Below are positions 33,975 to 44,100 of a stretch of 64,000 bases of DNA, piece after piece. The stretch is taken from positions 1-64,000 of the forward strand of contig JAFXSQ010000012.1 in NCBI GenBank assembly GCA_017525525.1. The letters run 5' to 3'. The notes under the pieces are model-generated. The model saw only the letters and a program-made list of their open reading frames with translations, did not search any database and was not told the origin of the DNA. How positions within the stretch are numbered: position 1 is the stretch's first letter; every line of letters begins with the position of its first letter. Source of the stretch: Lachnospiraceae bacterium. Its GTDB lineage: Bacteria > Bacillota > Clostridia > Lachnospirales > Lachnospiraceae. The position numbers were made by a program, and so were the translations under genes.

Positions 33975-36515
33975 ATGAAAGTTTTTTTGAAGTACATTTC
34001 AAAAAACATGCTTGAGAAGAAGGGAAGGTTGTTCCTGCTCATCTTCTCGATTGCAATGAGTACGGCGCTGCTGGTTGCCAGTGCGGGGATTGTCGACATC
34101 ATATTCGACAGCTTCACGAAGCCGTACGAGCTTGCAAACGGAGCGGACATAGGAATAGTTTCGACACAGGACGATCCGTTTTTTGATGAGACACAATTTG
34201 ACACCGGAAGGCTTGAGAACATCACCCGTGAACTTAGCAGCATGGGTGTGATGAACAAAGAGGACAAGCTTCGTTATGTAAGTCTTCACGGCCGGGAAAG
34301 CTTCTCGGGCAAGATGAAGGAAGGAAATTCGGATTTCCTTTATTCCTACAAGGTAACGGAGGCGGAAAGTGCAGATGCTGAGGCGGACACAGGTGAGCAA
34401 GCGCAGACGGCTGAGCTTGGATGCGTCATCTCGGAGAGGATAGCAACGGAGCTTGGGCTTGCCAAGGGGAGTACCGTAACGCTCTACATCTTAGGTGAAC
34501 CAATAGAGCTTACGGTTAACGCAATAGCCGTAAACGACGGGCTCTTCTATGCGGATACCACAAGTCAGTTTAATCTGATCATTCCCTACGAATACTTGAA
34601 CAGCATGATGCATGCTGACGGAAAATACAATTACATTTCGGCGGATCTTAAGGAAGGGGAGTTAAAGCCTTACCTGGATGAGTTCAACGAAGCTTATCCT
34701 AAGTTAAACGCATACAGCCTGCAGGGCGAGCTCGTGGTTGACTCATCGATCACGGCTTTGCTCTACGCCATGCTGGCCATAGTGGTGGTAGTAAGTGCGA
34801 TCATTATCAAGGGAGTGTTCAAGCTCATCATGACAGAGAGGCTAACGGTGATCGGTACCTTCATGAGTCAGGGAGCGACAAGGAAGAAGATCGAGAAGAT
34901 CGTTCTTCTTGAAGGCATGATGTACGCAGTACTCGGCGGAGCTGTGGGCTGCGCCTTGGGCGAGGTTATGCTTTTTGCTATAGGACGCCTGGTTTCACCG
35001 CTTGCCGAATACGGTATATATACACCGTTCCACATGAACCCGATCCACATAGCTGCAGGCTTCCTGTTCGCCATAGTCCTTTCGGTCGTATCGGCCTACA
35101 TCCCGGTAAGATCCATAAGGAAGTACGAGGTGAAGGATGTGATCTTGAACCGTGCGGAGGCAAAGCAGACAAGCAGTGTGTTCAAGGTGATCACAGGCAG
35201 CGCGCTTATGATCTTTGCGATAGTTGTAGCGCTTACCAACGACAAGTCGGAGAGCGTGGCATCGATGATAGCAATTATAACCGCATTTGCGGGACTTATC
35301 CTGATAACACCGAGTTTAGTAAAGCTTCTGGCCGGACTCCTGTGCCGGGTATTTAAGAACAACACGACCATTTATCTTACCATGAATAATATAAGGACCT
35401 CCAAGCTTCTCAGGAGCAACATAGTTCTCATAGTGGTTTCGCTTTCGGCGGTGCTGCTCATCTCATCCTTCGGTGTGAGCATGACCGAGCTGGTTACAGG
35501 CGCCTACGACTCCATGACCTACGATTACAGTATCAACACTGTTAAGACCGGAAGCGGAGAGGAGGTAACCGCGGATCTTATCACGAAGAAGCTTAATGAG
35601 ATCCCGGGCATAGATAAGGACTCGATATTAACAGTGGGATATGCTGAAGCCACGATAGACGGTGAGACTGTGGTCGTTACAGCGACGGATATCCTGCCCT
35701 ACGGCAGGTACCTGGACGGCTATACACCGCTTATCTCGGCAGAGGGAAATGATTACGAGGAGTTCGCGAAGGCTACAGACAATGCGGTATTCATTACAAG
35801 CAAGATATCAAAGATCATAAACAAGGACAAGGGAGACACGGTGACACTTGAGGTGAATTCCAGAAAGGAAAGCTTCAGGGTGGCAGGCGTGTATGACGGA
35901 AAAGTATACAACAACGGATTGTCTATGATAGTAGACAAAGAGTGCGCAAGACGCGTGTTTAACATAGAGGGCGGAGAAAGCATAGCCTTTTCGCTTGACA
36001 ACAGCAGATCCGCCGCAGCTGTGGAGCAGGAGTTTAAGAGTTACCTTACGACCCTGGGAGCAACCTACAGCACAAAGGATGAGGACTGCAGGGCGAACAA
36101 CGAGCAGAACGCCATAATCGTGAATATCATGTCGGTCTTCTCCTATCTGGCGCTGATCATAGCCTCCATAGGAGTGTTCAACAACATCACGATCAGCTTC
36201 CACCAGCGCAGAAAGGAGTTCGCAGTCATGAGTTCGGCGGGAATGACCAAGAAGCGCAGAAGGAATATGATTCTTTTGGAGAGTATGTTCAGTGTGATCA
36301 TAAGCGTGATCATAACAACGCCGTTCATGCTGCTGCTCACGGATCTATTCACGGGATGCACCTACTTCTTAGGAATCCCGATGGTTACAACACTCAGCTG
36401 GGAGATACTGCCGAAGTTCTCACTGGCAGTGGCAGCCATCGTGTTCGTAGCTTCGCTTTCAACCATGGTAAAGAGCAGAAAGCTCAGTATAGTTCAAGAA
36501 TTGAAGTATGAATAA
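33975..36515 (+). CDS. FtsX-like ABC permease
   Basis: An 846-residue permease of the MacB/BceB type. It has one N-terminal helix (residues ~20-45), a large extracellular region (~50-260), three helices with two FtsX domains (FKLIMTERLTVIGTFMSQGA and FHQRRKEFAVMSSAGMTKKR are the two coupling regions) and about ten helices in all. Start ATG 33975 follows AGGGAGGA. The ATPase gene follows after 78 bases. Such modules usually export or remove peptides or lipids from the envelope. Confidence 0.85.
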   Translation: MKVFLKYISKNMLEKKGRLFLLIFSIAMSTALLVASAGIVDIIFDSFTKPYELANGADIGIVSTQDDPFFDETQFDTGRLENITRELSSMGVMNKEDKLRYVSLHGRESFSGKMKEGNSDFLYSYKVTEAESADAEADTGEQAQTAELGCVISERIATELGLAKGSTVTLYILGEPIELTVNAIAVNDGLFYADTTSQFNLIIPYEYLNSMMHADGKYNYISADLKEGELKPYLDEFNEAYPKLNAYSLQGELVVDSSITALLYAMLAIVVVVSAIIIKGVFKLIMTERLTVIGTFMSQGATRKKIEKIVLLEGMMYAVLGGAVGCALGEVMLFAIGRLVSPLAEYGIYTPFHMNPIHIAAGFLFAIVLSVVSAYIPVRSIRKYEVKDVILNRAEAKQTSSVFKVITGSALMIFAIVVALTNDKSESVASMIAIITAFAGLILITPSLVKLLAGLLCRVFKNNTTIYLTMNNIRTSKLLRSNIVLIVVSLSAVLLISSFGVSMTELVTGAYDSMTYDYSINTVKTGSGEEVTADLITKKLNEIPGIDKDSILTVGYAEATIDGETVVVTATDILPYGRYLDGYTPLISAEGNDYEEFAKATDNAVFITSKISKIINKDKGDTVTLEVNSRKESFRVAGVYDGKVYNNGLSMIVDKECARRVFNIEGGESIAFSLDNSRSAAAVEQEFKSYLTTLGATYSTKDEDCRANNEQNAIIVNIMSVFSYLALIIASIGVFNNITISFHQRRKEFAVMSSAGMTKKRRRNMILLESMFSVIISVIITTPFMLLLTDLFTGCTYFLGIPMVTTLSWEILPKFSLAVAAIVFVASLSTMVKSRKLSIVQELKYE

Positions 36516-36547
36516 TAAATAGATTAGGAAAAAGATAATGAAACAAA

Positions 36548-36579
36548 GGTGTCACTCTGAGCGAAGCGAAGAGTCTTAA
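36548..36579 (+). repeat. Dispersed palindromic repeat, copy C (right half)
   Basis: GGTGTCACTCTGAGCGAAGC followed by GAAGAGTCTTAA. Only the right half of the family is present here. It lies between the permease and ATPase of one ABC module and ends next to the AGGAGG Shine-Dalgarno sequence of the ATPase gene. Confidence 0.75.
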
Positions 36580-36593
36580 AAGGAGGAATAACA

Positions 36594-37298
36594 ATGAGTA
36601 CAATAGAGGTTAAGAATATCAATAAATCATTTACAAACGGTAAGGAGATTACGGCGGTATTGAAGGATATAAGCTTCAATGTGGAGAAGGGCGAGTTCGT
36701 GTCCATTATGGGACCTTCGGGCAGCGGTAAGTCAACCTTACTCTACCTGTTGGGTGGTTTGGATCAGCCGACCGCCGGAAGTGTTATGATCAACGGAACG
36801 GATCTTTCCGCATTGTCAGACAAGAAGCTCTGCAGCATGAGAAACGAGGAGGTTGGGTTCGTGTTCCAGTTTTACAACTTGGTTCCGAACCTGAATGTGG
36901 AGGACAATATCGCGCTTCCGCTCATGTTAAGCGGCAAGAAGATCAGTGATTATAAGGACAAGATCAACGAGTGTTTAGAGATCATAGGCATGAAGGATAA
37001 GAGGAAGCTAACACCGCGTGAGCTCTCAGGCGGACAGCAGCAGCGCGTAGCCATCGCAAGGTCGCTTGTGTTTGATCCGGACATCATATTCTTAGATGAG
37101 CCCATAGGAAACCTTGATACCAAGACCGGTATGAAGATCATGCAGCTCTTCAAGGATATCAACCGCAAGTACGGTAAGACCATCGTACAGGTAACCCACT
37201 CCGAGGAAGCCGCGAAATACGGCACAAGACTCATACGTATCGTGGATGGTGAGATTGCAGCCAATCAGGATCTTAACCAAAAAGCACGTATAGCATAG
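36594..37298 (+). CDS. ABC transporter ATP-binding protein (LolD/MacB type)
   Basis: A 234-residue ATPase. The Walker A GPSGSGKST lies at ~40-48, FQFYNLVPNLNVEDNIALPL follows the Q-loop, and the signature is LSGGQQQRVAIAR. Walker B reads IIFLDEPIGNLD, with Ile where the family usually has Thr. The switch His is in VTHSEEAAKYGTR. It is the energising partner of the FtsX-like permease upstream. AGGAGG at the end of the repeat sets the start at 36594. Confidence 0.9.
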   Translation: MSTIEVKNINKSFTNGKEITAVLKDISFNVEKGEFVSIMGPSGSGKSTLLYLLGGLDQPTAGSVMINGTDLSALSDKKLCSMRNEEVGFVFQFYNLVPNLNVEDNIALPLMLSGKKISDYKDKINECLEIIGMKDKRKLTPRELSGGQQQRVAIARSLVFDPDIIFLDEPIGNLDTKTGMKIMQLFKDINRKYGKTIVQVTHSEEAAKYGTRLIRIVDGEIAANQDLNQKARIA

Positions 37299-37335
37299 TC
37301 GTGTAATATGTTTCGGGACTGCTTTCCCGACAAAG

Positions 37336-37395
37336 AACAGTCTTTCAAAAAATGCATTATTAGGGTATAATGCAGACATTGGAAGACTGTTTTTA
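37336..37395 (+). terminator. Terminator with nested hairpins
   Basis: The outer arms AACAGTCTT (37336-37344) and AAGACTGTT (37383-37391) are followed by TTTA. Inside them TGCATTAT (37353-37360) and ATAATGCA (37367-37374) form a second perfect stem. It follows the ABC ATPase gene. The two-tier structure is unusual for a plain terminator. Confidence 0.65.
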
Positions 37396-37426
37396 TGTGC
37401 AGGGACACCTCCTGCGCGAATTAGAA

Positions 37427-37641
37427 AAGATTCTTCGGGCTAAAGCGATAGTATTAACACGATTCATTCTTAACTTTGTATAAGTTCGACTGACGAAATC
37501 AAAGATTTCGAGTCTCACTTACATCGTGTTATGTCGTCGAAACGCATTGAAAAAATGACTTCGTCATTTGCGTTTCTCCTCTCAGAATGACACCTGAGCG
37601 TTGCTTAAGTGTCATGTCTTACGTGAAGCTAAGAGTCTTAA
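37427..37641 (+). repeat. Dispersed palindromic repeat, copy D (expanded)
   Basis: Left half AAGATTCTTCGGGCTAAAGC at 37427-37446, right half from 37575 to 37641 ending AAGAGTCTTAA. About 130 bases separate the halves and contain several small inverted repeats: TAACACGAT with ATCGTGTTA, CGAAATCAAAGATTTCG, and AAATGAC with GTCATTT. From AAATGAC to GAATGACAC the sequence is shared almost exactly with copy E. It ends just before the AGGAGG of copA. Confidence 0.75.
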
Positions 37642-37656
37642 ATCAGGAGGAAAAAA

Positions 37657-40230
37657 ATGACTCAATTTATTGTGACCGGAATGACTTGCGCCGCCTGTCA
37701 GGCAAGGGTGGAGAAGGCAGTAAGAAAAGTGGCGGGCGTGAGCTCCGTAAGTGTATCGCTTCTAACAAACTCAATGGGTGTTGAAGGTGATGTAAGTGAA
37801 GCCGAGATTATTCGGGCGGTGGAGGAAGCCGGCTACGGAGCTAAGTTAAAGAACGGAGCGGATTCAAAAGAGAATACGGGAAGAAGCGCTTCTGAAAAGC
37901 TTGCTGCTGAAGAAGAGGCGTTAAAGGATCATGAGACACCGAAGCTTGTGAAAAGGCTTGCCTGGTCCGTCGGTTTTCTTTTAGTCCTTATGTATATTAC
38001 CATGGGACATAATATGCTCGGCCTTCCGGTCCCGGCATTTCTCGAGCATAATCATCTCGGACTTGCGCTTACCCAGATGCTACTTTCGATAATCGTAATG
38101 TTTATAAACCGGGCATTCTTTATATCCGGTTTCAGGTCTCTTTTTCACGGCAGTCCGAATATGGATGCTTTGGTAGCCCTCGGGTCATCGGTATCCTTTG
38201 GATGGTCTCTGTATGTATATTATAAAATGACAGTCATGATAACTCAGGGAACACCCAATGCTGACCTGATGGAGCTTTATCACAGTCAGCTGTATTTTGA
38301 ATCGGCGGCTATGATACCGGCTCTTATCACGGTTGGAAAAACCTTAGAATCCCTGTCCAAGGGAAGAACCACCGATGCACTTAAGAACCTTATGAAGCTG
38401 GCCCCCAAAACGGCAACGCTAGAGCGTGACGGAAAAGAAGTTATCGTGGACATCGATGAGGTGCTTGAAGGAGATATATTTGTTGTAAAGCCGGGAGAGG
38501 CTGTGCCGGTTGACGGAGTAATTACAGAGGGTGATACCGCTGTTGATGAATCGGCGCTTACGGGAGAATCGATTCCTGTTGATAAATCAATCGGCGACTT
38601 AGTCAGCGCCGCAACCATTAATCAGTCGGGGTTCTTCAAGGCAAAAGCAAGCCGGGTGGGGGAGGATACAACCTTCTCGAAGATCATACAGATGGTCAGT
38701 GATGCGGCGGCTACCAAGGCGCCTATAGCAAGAATTGCGGATAAGGTATCCGGTGTATTTGTCCCGGCAGTTATAGCTGTTTCGATAGTTGTATTTATCA
38801 TATGGATGCTTATGGGCGAAGGCGCGGCATTTGCATTGGAGCGGGCGATAAGCGTTCTTGTAATAAGCTGCCCATGTGCGCTTGGACTTGCAACGCCTGT
38901 AGCTATCATGGTGGGTAACGGCGTGGGTGCCAAAAACGGCATCCTGTTCAAGACGAGTGAATCTCTTGAGACGACCGGTAAAGTGCAGATCATTGCACTT
39001 GATAAAACAGGAACCGTTACTGCGGGAAAGCCTGAAGTGACGGATGTCATACCTGCGGACGGAGTGACGAAAGAAGAGCTTATAACGACAGCGTATCTGA
39101 TGGAAGCAAGGAGCGAGCATCCTCTTGCGAAAGCAATCGTAAGCTCGGTCGACAATCAGCCTTGTCCGGTTCATCCTGTCACAGGCTGGAGGGCTCTGCC
39201 GGGGAACGGAATATCCGCAGAGCAGGACGGACAGGCTCTGCATGCGGGATCGGGAAAGTATATCTGTACCGTCTGTAAGGTGGATCAGGTTATGGACCGC
39301 AAGGAAAAGAGCCTTGCTGAAGAAGGCAAGACTCCACTCTTTTTTGCAAGGGGCGGAAAGCTTCTGGGAATAATCGCCGTAGCCGATGTCATCAAGGAGG
39401 ATTCGGCCGGAGCTATAAGGGAATTGCGGAATATGGGCATAGAGGTGGTCATGCTCACCGGAGATAATGAAAGGACAGCACAGGCGATCGGAAAACAGGC
39501 GGGTATTGATAAGGTTATTGCAGGCGTGCTTCCGGACGGCAAAGAAGCTGTGATCAGGGACCTTCAGAAGTGTGGCAAGGTGGCCATGGTGGGAGACGGT
39601 ATAAATGATTCACCGGCGCTTACCCGCGCGGATATCGGAATTGCCATAGGCGCCGGGGCAGATGTCGCGGTGGATTCGGCGGATGTTGTGCTGATGAATT
39701 CAAAGCTTACGGATGTATCGGCTGCGGTAAGACTAAGCCGCGGAACGCTTAAGAATATATATGAGAATCTCTTCTGGGCATTTGCCTATAATATTATCCT
39801 GATACCGATGGCGGCGGGGCTTTATCCCGGCATACACATGAACCCGATGTGGGGAGCGGCGGCCATGTCCCTGTCAAGCTTCACTGTATGCATGAACGCA
39901 CTGAGGCTTAATCTGTTCAGGGTGCATGATGATTCTCATGACCGCAAGATGAAGCATACCGCTTCTTTAGAGAATATACCGGAAAACAACATCAATAATA
40001 ATAAAACGGAGGAAATGAACATGACAAAGACACTTAAGGTTGAAGGAATGATGTGTGCGCACTGTGAGGCTCGTGTAAAGAAGGTTCTTGAGGCAATCGA
40101 TGGAGTAGAGAGCGCGGTTGCGGACCACAATGCCAATACAGCGGTTGTTACGCTTAGCGCGGATGTTTCGGATGATGTACTCCGCAAGGCTGTTGAAGAC
40201 CAGGATTACAAGGTGCTCGGGGTAGAATAA
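37657..40230 (+). CDS. copA: Copper-exporting P1B-type ATPase with C-terminal CopZ domain
   Basis: An 857-residue P-type ATPase that pumps Cu(I) out of the cell. The N-terminal metal-binding domain has GMTCAAC (Cys11, Cys14). The membrane metal site is Cys405-Pro-Cys407, the phosphorylated Asp449 is in DKTGT, and SEHPLAKAI, TGDN and VGDGINDSP complete the cytoplasmic domains. Eight helices are expected. Unusually, after an Asn-rich linker (residues ~770-788) the protein ends with a second HMA domain (GMMCAHC, Cys800 and Cys803) typical of a free CopZ chaperone. The domain is preceded by an in-frame ribosome-binding site and ATG. No copY/csoR repressor is nearby. Confidence 0.93.
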   Translation: MTQFIVTGMTCAACQARVEKAVRKVAGVSSVSVSLLTNSMGVEGDVSEAEIIRAVEEAGYGAKLKNGADSKENTGRSASEKLAAEEEALKDHETPKLVKRLAWSVGFLLVLMYITMGHNMLGLPVPAFLEHNHLGLALTQMLLSIIVMFINRAFFISGFRSLFHGSPNMDALVALGSSVSFGWSLYVYYKMTVMITQGTPNADLMELYHSQLYFESAAMIPALITVGKTLESLSKGRTTDALKNLMKLAPKTATLERDGKEVIVDIDEVLEGDIFVVKPGEAVPVDGVITEGDTAVDESALTGESIPVDKSIGDLVSAATINQSGFFKAKASRVGEDTTFSKIIQMVSDAAATKAPIARIADKVSGVFVPAVIAVSIVVFIIWMLMGEGAAFALERAISVLVISCPCALGLATPVAIMVGNGVGAKNGILFKTSESLETTGKVQIIALDKTGTVTAGKPEVTDVIPADGVTKEELITTAYLMEARSEHPLAKAIVSSVDNQPCPVHPVTGWRALPGNGISAEQDGQALHAGSGKYICTVCKVDQVMDRKEKSLAEEGKTPLFFARGGKLLGIIAVADVIKEDSAGAIRELRNMGIEVVMLTGDNERTAQAIGKQAGIDKVIAGVLPDGKEAVIRDLQKCGKVAMVGDGINDSPALTRADIGIAIGAGADVAVDSADVVLMNSKLTDVSAAVRLSRGTLKNIYENLFWAFAYNIILIPMAAGLYPGIHMNPMWGAAAMSLSSFTVCMNALRLNLFRVHDDSHDRKMKHTASLENIPENNINNNKTEEMNMTKTLKVEGMMCAHCEARVKKVLEAIDGVESAVADHNANTAVVTLSADVSDDVLRKAVEDQDYKVLGVE
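40008..40023 (+). promoter_or_regulatory. Internal ribosome-binding site and start inside copA
   Basis: GGAGGA (40008-40013) lies 7 bases before an in-frame ATG at 40021 that opens MTKTLKVEGMMCAHC, a complete 69-residue CopZ-like domain. The site is as good as that of any gene here. Internal initiation would make free CopZ in addition to the fused domain; alternatively it is the relic of a recent copA-copZ fusion. Confidence 0.7.
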
Positions 40231-40239
40231 TACTGCGAT

Positions 40240-41112
40240 ATGACAGGGGTATATGAGCAGATACAGGAAAAGTTCATACTTAAGAATGCATGGAATGACT
40301 GGCAGGATTACCGGCATGAGCTGACCTCACTCGTAAATGAATATGCGGGAGGTAAGCTTGCCGTCGTCGGTGCCGGAAGGTGTAATGACATTGACCTTTC
40401 CATGCTTGATTTTGATTATATTGAATTAATCGATGTGAATGCCGGTGCGATGAGGGACGCAATCGAAAGGCTGCCAAAGGATGTACGTGGGAAGGTATCC
40501 GTACGGGAGTTGTCACTCACGGGTATAACGGAAGCCGATTTGGAACTGTTTTGCGAGCGAATCTTGGGATATACAAGAAGTAAAGGCATGGAGCTTTCGA
40601 AGGATGCGTATGAGACGTGCCTGAACTCTGAGCTTGACACTTTGGAAGAAAAGCTTTTTGATGCGGAGAAGACATTATCTGCGGCTTTGCCCGAGGGAGC
40701 ATATGATGTGGTTTTGTGCAGCGGGGTATGCAGCCAGTTGTTCACGATGATCTCGTTCTTCATCCGTTCAATCTCGCAAAGTGTGGCAGCCCAGTTGTTT
40801 CCCGAGGCAGTGATGATCGGTGAGAAGGCGGAGCAAAGATTGAGGGGGATGAATGATCGTGCGGTCCCGCTTATAGACCGGGCAATCATAAGCGCATCAA
40901 AAAAAGCTGCCGTATTCGGGAACGAAGATCCGCCGTGTGACCGCGTCGAGGGAGCGTATCAGAGCATTCGGTATCTGCGGGATAATTACAAAACTATTGA
41001 GCGAAGCCTGCAGTGGGATTTCAATCCTGCAAACCGGGTGCGGTACCGCATGACGGTGCAGATAGTTTTGGGTAAGTCTTGTGACTTAGTCCGTGATAGA
41101 ATTGCGACATGA
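40240..41112 (+). CDS. Putative SAM-dependent methyltransferase-like protein
   Basis: A 290-residue protein whose residues ~40-65 (GKLAVVGAGRCNDIDLSML, then DYIELIDVNAG) match the glycine-rich motif I and acidic motif II of class I methyltransferases. A later YDVVLCSGVCSQLF block is at the place of motif IV. The C-terminal NPANRVRYRMTVQIVLG segment resembles the closing strands. No substrate can be proposed. It starts 9 bases after copA without a strong ribosome-binding site. Confidence 0.6.
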   Translation: MTGVYEQIQEKFILKNAWNDWQDYRHELTSLVNEYAGGKLAVVGAGRCNDIDLSMLDFDYIELIDVNAGAMRDAIERLPKDVRGKVSVRELSLTGITEADLELFCERILGYTRSKGMELSKDAYETCLNSELDTLEEKLFDAEKTLSAALPEGAYDVVLCSGVCSQLFTMISFFIRSISQSVAAQLFPEAVMIGEKAEQRLRGMNDRAVPLIDRAIISASKKAAVFGNEDPPCDRVEGAYQSIRYLRDNYKTIERSLQWDFNPANRVRYRMTVQIVLGKSCDLVRDRIAT

Positions 41113-41159
41113 ATGTAGGAGAAGGAGATTCTATTCACTATATATAGAGGAGGGGCGAT

Positions 41160-44100
41160 ATGGACGAGAACAATATACATGCAGAGAGAGAAATAATCGA
41201 TCATCATGAGGTTCAGGATAAGGAGCAGCTGGATGTAAAGAACCGTTATGCGCTTGAAATGCAGGCGCACAATACGGCTGTGAATAATCTCAACGCTGCG
41301 AGAAAGAAAAATGACGCGACTGACAGCACAGAGATGCAGAACGTAAAGGCATGTCTGACGCAGGTAAATACTACCCTGAACAAGCAGATAGCCGGAGATT
41401 TTGATGCCTTCAAATTGCAGATTCTTGAGCTTTCCGAGGAATACAAGCAGCTGATCGCCGCGTGTGAAACATATTTGTCTGAAAAATCGATGGCAAAATA
41501 CCGCTACTTTACCAGAGGTAAAAAGAGATATGAAAGGGTTAAGGCGCTTCTTGCGGTTGCTAAAAAAGAAAGTATAGAGATAAGGAATCTCGGAAAAAAC
41601 AGGGAATTGTTTGATATGCGTATGGAAGGCGCGCTTGTGGGCACCGCGCTTGTGCATTCGCTTAGGGATAATGCCGCATTGGATACTAAGCTTAACCTGG
41701 CGGCCGAAGGATGGGTTCAGCAGGGTAATCTGCGCATGAAGATGATAGGTGATAAGAAGTACACCATGTCAAGGCGTTCCGGGAGAAAACCTGATTTAGT
41801 GAAGAATTCGGCGGCAGCAGGACGTATGATGGAATACATGGGAGCGGAGATGTTCGGTAACGAACCGGCTCTTGTATTGGCGCGCGAAAGGAATTCGGCA
41901 TATTACGGTATGAAGGAATCAAGGAAAGGGGATATGCTTACCATGAGCCAGATTGAGGAACAGGCAGGCGGCAATCCGGACATAACCTATGCACCTGATG
42001 CGCTTAAAATGATTTCCAATATCAAGCTGATCAAGCTGCTTTTAGGCATTGAAAACTTCGATGCGAAGAACGATATAGCATTTTCTTATGAGATAAAGAA
42101 TGTAAAGGGCAAATCGGTTTACCTGATCAACTCTGCCCGGATATGTAATTTCTCCAAAGCATTTTCAAAGAACATAACAAGAAGAACTTTGCAGCAGGAA
42201 ATCGGGGAAACCAATATCGCCCTTGCCGATTTGGAGTTGTGTAACTTTATACGTTATATTGAAGCAGATGATCTCAGTTATATAACAGGTGATCTTCTGA
42301 GCAAGGATCAAAGAAGGGCTTTCATGGGTCGGCTTGAATTTATAAAGGAACGGATTCAGCACAGTGCTGTAAATGATATCGATGAGTGGGAGAACGGTCT
42401 TCATAAGATAGATTCGGATGATTGGGAAGATAAGGGAATAAGAGACAAAGTCTGTGGCCAGATCATGAAAGATAGTCACAGCTCATTTTCGGTGCTCTTT
42501 GGGGCTAATTGCCATATGGAAGGAAAGAAGGGCGACAGTATCTGGGAGGCTGAGGAGGAAGAAAAGGAGAATCAGCGTCGTGAGGCGGAAAGACTCAGAT
42601 TACAGGAGGAAGAGCGTAAGAGAGAAGAAGCGCGCAGGCAGGAAGAAGAACGTAAGAGGCAGGAAGAGGAACGTCAGAAGGAACTGGCGAGAAAGTATCA
42701 GCAATTCCTTAAAGAGGAAGAAGAGCATATGAAACAACTCCGGATCAGGGCGGCGGAAGAAGAACGTAAGAGAAAGGAAGAAGAGGCGCGTCTGGAGAAG
42801 GAAAGGATAGAACGAGAGAAGGAAGAAGCGCGCAGAAAAAAGGAAGAAGAGGAACGACGGGAGAAGGAAAGGATAGAGCGTGAGAAGGAAGAAGCACGTC
42901 GAAGAGAAGAGGCAGAGCGTCATCAAAAGGAGTATAGAGAAGCATACTGGAACGAAAGCGAAAAATCCCGTATAGAAGAGGAACAAAAAAGCAAGGAAGA
43001 AAAAGAGAGCAAAGCTCGCAAGAAGGAAGAAAACAGGAAGAAACGCAAGTTCAAAAGGGATGCTAAGCTTGTTGAAGAGATCAACAAAGCAAAAGAGGAG
43101 TACGAAGAGAGAGAAAAAGAAGACGACATAGTCAATTACGAGACAAAAATCCTGAGCCTTTATACAAAGGAGGAGATTAAAGAGGCAGTTATCAACGGAG
43201 CGAGAGAAACTGAGCTTGATGAGAAACTGAAAAACTTCCTTGAACAACGAGAGGAGATAAAAAAATACAGCGCTAAAGTTAACGAATTATGGAAAGAACG
43301 AGATGAAAACGGAGAAATAGACGAGTTTGCTGATGATGTGCCGTTTATCAATTTGAGTGATAAAAAACAGGCAGAGATGGTTGCAAAGGAGAAAGAGAGA
43401 TTTAGAAAATTCTTCTATAGCACCGTTAAACCGTTTTATGATTTGTACATCAGTATGCTCAAACAGCAGGAAATCTGTATTCTCAGGGGTAATCTTTCCG
43501 GCAAATTCGAGGACAGATTATATAAAGCGGATCAATTGATAAAGGTCATAAAAAAAGCGTGTAAAGAACCAAAAGGGGATCTGCTGCTCATCCATAATCA
43601 TGAGGCTTATGGGCAAGAACTCGATGCGGAATTACTGATTCTTGAAGACATGGAAAATCAGAGGACGGAATTAAAAACGTATCTGAAACAATTACGTAAA
43701 CGATGCAGTGAAAACGCAAGGAACTTGAGAGCGGAACATGACAGATGCCTTAGTGAGGTGCGCTATGCAAAGGATGAAGACCGCTCGGAGGAGAAGGTAA
43801 GAGAGATAGATCAGCTTACAAAAGAGCTTGTTGAATTAAAAAACAGCGGAAAAGAAAAGAAAGAATTCCGGGAGAAGGAAAATGAAATTCTTGCGGATTA
43901 TAAGAGACGCGGTCTTACTTTAGAACAGCTGACGGAAGAAGAGTTTGACGATATAAAGTATGTGAATGAGCGTTTTGCCTATAAGCTTTATATTGATTAC
44001 ATAAGCAGAAACCGTAATCTGCTGAAGAAGGAGATAATCGAACAGGATAAAGATGGCGCTGTTCTGTTCGACAAGACGAGAGTGAATGCTTCTTCCCACA

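Noticed and set aside
37657-40230. copA-copZ as two separate genes with a missed stop
   Set aside because: The frame is open throughout as given. I keep the fusion, while noting that a sequence error is the alternative.
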